Positions 55,941-64,000 of a DNA stretch of 64,000 nucleotides are shown piece by piece. The notes below the pieces were generated by a model that ran no database searches, was not told the origin of the DNA, and saw only the letters and a program-made list of their open reading frames with translations. This stretch comes from Dicaeum eximium (Eukaryota; Chordata; Aves; Passeriformes; Dicaeidae), in the NCBI GenBank assembly GCA_013396995.1, contig VWZP01007937.1:620001-684000 (forward strand). The letters are read 5' to 3'. A program made the translations under genes and the position numbers. The stretch's first letter is position 1. Each line of letters begins with the position of its first letter.

Positions 55941-58900
55941 TTAAAAAGTGGAATATTTTATTCTAATCAGGTTAATGGCAAATGCTCATTCAGGGTTGAA
56001 AATGTGAGACAGTGAAACAGGCATGAGGGAAATGAACTCACCTTTACTGACACTGTAGTGTTTTCAGGTTACAAAAGATAAATATGGTCCTCTTCTATTT
56101 TACAGTGATTTCTAATCTTACATAGAAGCATTTTACAGACTTCTGGGAAAAAAAAAAAAAAAGCAAAACCCAAAACAACAAACACCCCCCCAAACCCTCC
56201 AAAAATAAAAGGGTTTTCATTATTCATATTCTAACCTTGCCTTGAAGGTTTCAATCCATATGTTTTGTTGGGATTCAGTTGTAGGTACTGCTTTTTAAAT
56301 ATTCCAAGACCTGAAGGAAAACCAAGGCTTCCCTCTGTGAAGGATTAATCTGCCCACCGGAGGGCAGTGCTGCCCTTTCCAAATCTCATATTTTTCCTCC
56401 TTTATTTGGAAGGGAATAAAGGATAAGCATTAGAAGGGTTTCAGGGTGCATCTCTGCAAAGGACAGTCGTACTGCTGCTCTTAGCGTTGCTCTGACAGTT
56501 TAGGATAGGGAAAACACACAGAAATGTTCCCAAAATTATGTTCTGGATGGAGTTAACTAACCTCTGAAACCATGTATGCATGAAGTATTTGTGTTGATAC
56601 TTCCACAATTTAGTTTCACCCTGATTTGACAATATTCAGCCTTTGAAACTTTGATAGAAATAATAGATGTCAAAAAAAAAAAAAAGAAAGAATTTAACAA
56701 TAAATTCTATTTCTGAAAATAGCAGCCTTGATTTCCTACTCCAGAGAGACATTTTTCCTGTGTTTTTATTATGGCTACAGTTATGAAATTTTAGAAAATA
56801 ACTGCAAACAAACTTTGTTTCTGGTAAAACTGCAGTTACCAGAAATTGTTCTACTTATTCTTCAAGAGTTACATTTTTGTCTTTGAGTAATTACAAAAAT
56901 AATTTGATTCTTTCATTCACTTGTAAACTAATGATCACATACAGACTATGCTTGAACAATTCTGCTTCTTGATAAAAGGATTACCTCTTTCTAAAAATCA
57001 GGAAAAGCAATGCATTCCAGATGGCTACACAAACTCCTTAGGCATGGATCCTTCAGCAACACATGCATTTATGTCTCAGGCTAATTTTTTATTCAAGTTC
57101 TTGAAAACAAAGTAGCACACCAACAAAAATTAATTTAGACTATTTTTGTTGAAAACTTTTGGTTTAAGAAAGATAAAAAAGGAGCAAAACCTGTTGTTGG
57201 TTTTTATCCAGAAAAATAGAGATGCTCTTTTATTAGCATTTGTTCTTATCCTCTGTACTGAACTCATTAACATGAGACAAGCATTCCTTAGGTTCTGCTT
57301 TACCAATACCTATGTAAATATTGGTATTTAATCAAGTGTGTGAAGTGGATACAATGTATTATAATCACTCAGGATTTCAGCACAGAAAAATAAATCTTCA
57401 AAATATTTTTTTTCAGAATGTTTACAGAACCCAGAAATATCACACAGGATTTCTAAGGTGGTACATCTCCAGCATGGTGGTGATTTTATGCACAATTTAG
57501 TGCAGTCTTTTCTACAGGATTTTTAATGAAGTCCATCCAAGCTCAACAACAGCTGTAGATGGGAAATAAGATTGAATATGTCAAAGGAGATTTATGTGTG
57601 GATCATTATTTCTAGGCAGAAGAGAATGATAGCTGTCCTGGGGAAAGAATTATGGTCCTGAAACTCTCATCCAGTCACATAGGTTTCAAAAAATATACTA
57701 ATTACAAGAATGAGGATGACCTGTTTGTGAAATTATAGTCCTTTTTAGTCAGTTTATGTAGTTTAATTGCCAAATTAGATTGCTTCTTGAAAAATAATTT
57801 CTAGGGAGTATTTTGTTAGATAAAGATCAATGAATCCAGTTTTATTCTGATTACATCTGCCTGTTTCTTGTTTTCCACTCACTCTTGCTGACATCACCAT
57901 TTTTTCAAGGATTTGGATATGGAATCTGTAACTTTCCTGTTGGATAACTGAAATGGTCCCTCTAGGTTTGTTGAGTCTATATTGGCACCACTTGCACTTC
58001 TCACAACTGCAGAGGCAGATCTGATCTGATATTAAATTATGACAAGTTTTGCATGGTAATGACTAGACTCAAAAGTCAACTTGGTGCATGTCCCAGAAGT
58101 TTTATATTGTCACCTTCCATCCCCCTCTCCACATTCACAGCTCACTTCTAATAACATCCCTGTGTCTTCAAATTGATTTTTAGCTCCACAACATATTCCA
58201 TTTGGATGTTTTCATAATGCTGGACCATAATCAGAAGCTATGAGGAGAAAGATAGAAAGTACATAAATAATTATTCTAATTCATTTTCTTACTGCTAAAG
58301 AGTTTTAAACTAACAGACTGCAAATAATCAAACAATCAGTAACTAGGAAAACTGAGCTCACTTCCCTTAAGCTTTGAACAAGAAGCATAGAGAGCTAAAT
58401 AGCCACAAATCACCTGAAAAATGACTTTGATATCTCAGATGTTGTTGACCTAGTCAACAAGGGCATTTGAAGAAAAATAAGAGGAAAAGTAGCTGTCAGC
58501 TTATAAAGAGCCTCACAGTAGCTAATGTGTCTACTTGTACCTTCTTCTAATTCTTCATTTAAATTAGGGTTTAATTTTTCTTGCAGTGGAGGCTGGTGGA
58601 ATCTGCTGTTTCAGCTGGAGGTTCTACATGTAAACTCTTCTACAGTTTCATATGTACTTATCTTCCCATCTTCATCACTTATTGTGAATGTTGTGCTAGG
58701 CCTTGATTTTGCCTCCGGGTTTGCTGTGACTTAAAAATAGATGTGTAAATCATTTTTGCTTATTGCCTTGCACAGACCTGCTGTATGAATAGTACTGAAC
58801 ACCATTAAAAATAAGGTGGTGGGTGGAGGAGAGTATGCATTAAACATGGAGCCAAGAATTTCCTCTTAGCCTAATAAAAATCTTAACATAAATGCAAATG

Positions 58901-60778
58901 ATGCAGTAATTATTAGAGTTACAAAGACTGAGTTCAGCACTAACACAGACCTGTACAGGAAGACTTACAAGTTATCTCTGCCTCTAATCTAATATGCTCA
59001 TCTTTTCTACGACTGCTACAGTCAGTTGTGACAATTTTCTTGAAGCAGGGAGATCTAGAGTGGCATCAGCATGCCAAAGACTTTTCAGGAGAAGGATGCT
59101 GATGGTGGATTTTCTTTTGCCTCACCTGCTGCCTTTCCTCTGCTCCCAGAGAAAGGGTAGAAGCTGCTCTCCAGCCCCCTAGCAGGGGGCTGCCTGGGGC
59201 TGCATCCCCTTCCCTGGTGGCAATTCCAGATCTGGAGCTCAGACAGGCTGCAATGGGAACCCAGCTCAGCCCCCCGTCAGGCTGAGGACACTCCATGGAC
59301 AGAGCAGTGCAAATAACACCCAGAAGAAAAACACATTACTGATATGTTCAGTATCAGTAATATGATTCTGATCTAAGCAGGTTACCTGAAGCAGTCCTAA
59401 GAGTTTTTCTTGGCCTCAGGAAGAAAACAGTCTGTTCCATGTATAAATGATGCCTATTTTAGTTCCTGGGGTAGTGATTAGAATACCAAGTCACTCTGAT
59501 GTTTTCTAGAAAAAAAGGAACACCAGAGACACTTGAATTTATACTAGAAAGTTGATTTTTGCTAAAGTGAATAGCTAAAAGTAGAATTAAAAAAAAAACA
59601 AACTCATCTCCTTTAACCACACTGTAACTTTTGTGAAGCAGCAGGAACAGCTTCCACAATCAGCCTACCCCTAATTGGATCCAGAAGATGTACATGTAGA
59701 AAATGATATTATATTAGCTTTTTGAAGAAAGTCATTGGGAGAGCAAATTTAGCACATAGAGTCATTAGTGAATCTAGAAAAAGAAACTAGCTCAGATTGG
59801 AAAAGAAAGAATATTTTATTTTCATTTTGCTTATTTAACTTGGGAAAACATTCTCTCTCTTTTTTCTTCCTTTTTTCTCCCATCAAAATCATCCCATGAA
59901 GGAATCTGAGAAATCCATGAAGGAATCCTTCACAAATAGGAAGATCACTTACTGGGATACCATTGACTGTGCAAAGAATATTTACTTTTATCAGCCTGTG
60001 TCAGTTGCAAGAAGAAATAGCAGTCTTTCATCCATATAAATCCAACAGGTACAAATTGTTGGTAGGAAATATTACTTTCTGAGAGAGCCTTCCAAACAAG
60101 GAATATGAAAGATGGACTTTTCCTGGAAAGATAAGTAATCAGTCCATGAAGAAAATGCATGTTGGCATTTCCCATGGCAGTAGACACCTACAGCTCCTTT
60201 GGCAGCAGTTCTGAGCAGTCATCCACCAGCTGTCATTTCAGTTTTCTGGGGTCAGGATTTCCTGAGCCAGTCATGACACCGCAGTTACAGAACAGTGTAT
60301 TTGAATGTCTTTGACTTTGAAGAGGTCGGTGATTATGTTGCATTCCTTTAGACACTTTCAAAGCATTTGAGGCTAATACATGAAATGAAGGCCCTCTGAT
60401 GTGGTCTAGAGAAGAACAAAATGTCCTTAAGAATTCTTCTTTGAATAAAGATAACCTTATAAATCCAACAATTATTTTGGCTCAACTACTGCTCCAGTTT
60501 TGGCCTGACACAGTCCTCATGCTAACTGATGTATGCTCTGGTCAAAGACAGAACAACGTATTTTTGGGATGCAATACACAGGAAGGAGTAGAGGCCAGTC
60601 TGCAGCCATTATCACCCTAAGCTCGCCCTTTCCTGAAGATATCATCTCCTGCCCTCTTGCGTAGCAATTGTCTGGAAGTCTCTTCAGAATCCAGTAGGTA
60701 ATGGATTCAGGTAATTGGTACAGACCAAACTTCCAAGATGGAAGGTATAAATACATTGGCTCACCTCAAGCTTAGCCT

Positions 60779-61016
60779 TAGGCTGTGCCAGAGGAGATTC
60801 AGATTGGACATAAAGAGGAATTTCTTCACTGAAAGGGTTGTTAAACATGGGAATGGGCTGCCCAGGATAGTGGAATCACAATTCCCTGAAGGTGTTCAAG
60901 AAACAACTGAACATGGCGCTTGCTGCTGTGGTCTGGTTGACAAGGTGGTGATCAGTCAAAGGTTGAACTCAGTGATCTTATAGGTCTATTTCAACCATAA
61001 TGATTGCATGATTCTT
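60779..61016 (+). mobile_element. CR1 LINE 3' fragment
   Basis: TCAGATTGGACATAAAGAGG, then AATTTCTTCACTGAAAGGGT, and a 3' end TGATTGCATGATTCTTTG show a CR1 in plus orientation. Confidence 0.92.
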
Positions 61017-62271
61017 TGAAAAAATATTGAAACAGTTCTAGCAGCAGCTAGACTGCCGAGGCTTTTGTGCTTCCCAGAGTGATGCAGGGGAGGAAGACAA
61101 AGAATGAGTGCTCTCACCATTGTCTAGGGAACCATTTTGCTGATAGACATGTGAGTCTGTACAAAGGGAATTGAGGCAATATTTGTCTTCTTTGGTTTTA
61201 TTTTGCCTAATGAGTTCATAAAATAAAGCTTAATTTACAGAGACCATTGTTCCTTAAATTTGAGATATTCAAATGGACTGTGACAATAATGTTCACTGAA
61301 AGAGGACCTCACATTCCTCTGGCGCAAAAATGGCATTGTGATTAGGACAAATAATAATACTATGAATGTACATATTAACTTCATTATTAGTTATCATTGC
61401 TAGCCATAGGATCAGTAAAGTTGTTAATGATTGCTGCATTCATAGACCAGGTGGAAAAGCAAGATAAGGAGCCCTTGGAACAGCTGCATCCAGGCTGGTA
61501 TTGCACAAATTTGAGCAAAGGTTGTCATATCATGTTATAAAAGTCTGAGATGGTTCCCAAGCAACCTGTTAAACATGCTTATAATGCACTATGCTCTGTA
61601 CTGCCTGTAGAGTAAATAAATCTGTCCTTGCCCCAGCGGGCACTTTTTTTTTTTTTTTTAACTTTTCCTGCTCGTTTACTCATCTTTAAAGCCCGTGAAC
61701 AACAGTGGCAATCCCTTGCAGCCTTAGACCTTACTTCCCCCAGCAGTCCCTACCTTTCAAAAAATTCAATAGGCTCATCTCCCCTGTCAGGCTTGGGAAG
61801 GTCAGTTTTGAAGATTAACTCTCAAATGAGGCCTTCCAAAAGTGGTCAGCACTTCTGTTTCGTAATGTTGTGAGCTGTTCTGAAAAGGAGTGTGAACAAA
61901 TCATACCTCCTCCACCATTTACAACCCGTTTCTAGTCAAGAACAGCAGCTCAGAGTGAATTTGATATTTTTAGGCCGGAACTGAGGTATGTATTATTTAT
62001 GGGTATCTTAGACAAGAATTTCTAAAGTGGCCAAATTTTAAAAGAATGTTGGAGCTCTCCCCCAGTACACAGGTTACTAATGGGATTTCAGAAAGCAGCA
62101 GGAGCTCTCATCATGTCAACATTTGATCAGGCAATAAATGTGACTTGCTTAGAAACTCAAGGGTGGCAGAATTCTCAGTGTTTATGTTCTGTATGTTAAA
62201 ATGGCAAGCAGTTTTAGAGGGTACTGGTGTCACACCAGAAGCAATGTTGTTCTCTTAGCCTCTACACAATC

Positions 62272-62405
62272 TTCATGGAGTGACCTGAGTTGGAAGGGAC
62301 CTTACAGATCATCCAGTTCCAACTCCCCTTCCACTAGATCAGTGTTCTGGCCTTGAACAATGCCAGGCATGCAGCAACCACAGCTTCTCTGGGTATCTCA
62401 CAGCA
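62272..62405 (-). mobile_element. CR1 LINE fragment
   Basis: GAGTTGGAAGGGACCTTACA then GATCATCCAGTTCCAACTCC is typical of the CR1 3' end read on the minus strand. The copy is short. Confidence 0.88.
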
Positions 62406-64000
62406 CTTTTGATTTAAGTCTTGCATCTATGAACAGTTATATTTTTCCTTTTCTAGCCTCCCACTATGATCCTGGAAGAGGTATCTATTTCTGTGAATGG
62501 TTGTTTTATCTGTGCTAACTGTGACCTAAATCACTGGAGTTTTTTGCATTTTTAATGATTGGCCAAAATCCCATTGTAGGAATGCTGTGACAATACAGAA
62601 AGAGTTCCACGGCTATAAAATCTTCAGGCCAAGTATGATACTGTCAATGATTAGAAACACAAGACAATGTAGAGAAAATGGTACATTTTGGTTTGCTTAA
62701 TATATGTTGAAGGCATGACACATATCTTGATACTTCTAAACAAACTGAGTTTCTTGCAGATTGGAGTATGGAAGAATAAGGCTGCAGAAGGTGTAAATAG
62801 AAACAATTAGACATGAGGAGTCACTAGTCTAGTGAGCAAACACTATAGAGATTCTTTGAAGGAAAAATGAAAAGCTGAAAAATATCTGAAACCCAGAAAA
62901 ATACTTGAAAGTGTTGAGATACCTTTTTCTCCACACTTCAGGATTATTCTCCATTCTCAGGTGTGAGCTTTATAGAGATTAATAGCATAAACAAAGAACC
63001 CCCATGATACCAGAACTTACTGTCCATGAGAAATGAAGAGAGGGAATAACCCTTAAGCGATGCATTGTTTAAGCACTGACCTGTGCAATGGTAACCAGCA
63101 GTCTGACAAATAAAAATAGCAGAAATTTCTGGGTCACACTTTTCAGGGAGGACATTCTGAAATATTGTTCTGTACAGCAAGATTATGAGTCCAATAGGAA
63201 TTTCTTCTCCATTCCTGCCCAATAAGCCAATATGAAAACACCATTCCTGCAGTTTCAGCTGGGAATACAACTGTCTGGACTGTATACTTTGTATCAGTCC
63301 TAACAACTGTATTTCTATAAGTATGTAGAGTTGCACTTAAGTAATTCCAACCAATTTAGTGTTACTTTCAGCTGAGAGCACAGAAGGTTAGTTAATCTTG
63401 GAAGGTTAATTCTGCAAGCTATACTGGGAATCTGAACTGCTTATTGGTATTTAGCTTCCCTGGCATATCTTTCCCAAAAATATCAAATGAAACCCAATCT
63501 CCTCTTAAGGCAAAATGATAGCTGGATCATAATCACTTTTGCTTTGGAACATTTTGGAATGCATTTTATGGACTGGAAAGAAAATGTACTTGATCTAGCT
63601 ACACAGAAAGCATAGAATATGGGGAAAATTTTGACAGTGGGGAGATAATTACATTTTCTGTGTTAGCAATTGTACCAAGATAAAGTACATTCAAGGTTAA
63701 AGAAATTAACAGATTCAGTGGGTTTTGACTTGACATAATTCATAATTTTTTCATACATACTTCAGAGCAGCTCTGCCTTCTGTTCAGCAGAGACAGGAAA
63801 GGCAGTAAAACAGATAATTGTCACGGAGGGGAGGAAAGAAAGTGTGCTGGAGTGAGCTGGCAAATCATAACAGGCATAGAAAACAGTACTGGGGGATAGA
63901 GAATAGGAAAAGGAAAAGACAAGAAGATTTTCCTGACCATAAGGAGACCTTGAGCAGCTGTCCATCTTTTGTTTCATTGCAACTAATGGCAGAAGGCTCA

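Larger units (their letters stand above)
55167..64000. other. Distal upstream flank, no gene seen
   Basis: It contains three CR1 fragments, the 55-bp tandem duplication, A/C-rich and poly-T runs, and a GC-rich patch at about 59,050-59,320. A 130-codon minus open frame (62,944-63,336) is unassigned. Confidence 0.7.

Overview
The window is vertebrate nuclear DNA, AT-rich and intron-rich. It is most likely from a bird: the recognisable interspersed repeats are short CR1 LINE 3' ends in both orientations, there is one solo LTR, and no mammalian-type SINEs are seen.

About 60% of the window (2,049 to 38,787, minus strand) is the 5' two thirds of one gene, TMPRSS15 (enteropeptidase, also called enterokinase). 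This is the membrane-anchored protease of the duodenal brush border that activates trypsinogen. I placed 19 core coding exons by joining splice sites and reading phases. They give about 699 residues in the family order: cytosolic tail, signal anchor, SEA, Ser/Thr-rich linker, LDLRA1, CUB1, MAM, CUB2, LDLRA2. The SRCR domain and trypsin-like protease domain are not in the window and should lie to the left of position 1. A TATA box with HNF1-like and CDX-like sites lies just upstream of the start codon.

The gene model has several oddities. A 42-nt exon inserts a charged loop at the SEA beta-hairpin where some relatives self-cleave. The mucin-like linker is built from a run of small phase 1-1 exons, two further candidate exons being found here. 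One intron uses GC-AG, and its upstream exon also has a (UG)7 tract in its acceptor. A (UG)9 tract follows another donor, and a CR1 element ends about 16 bp from a splice donor.

From about 39 kb to 64 kb I find no gene. This is the upstream flank of TMPRSS15. It holds CR1 fragments, one 645-bp solo LTR with a 5-bp target duplication, simple repeats and a 55-bp tandem duplication. Long open frames in this part lack coding signatures that I recognise. No tRNA, rRNA, CRISPR or other gene was seen.
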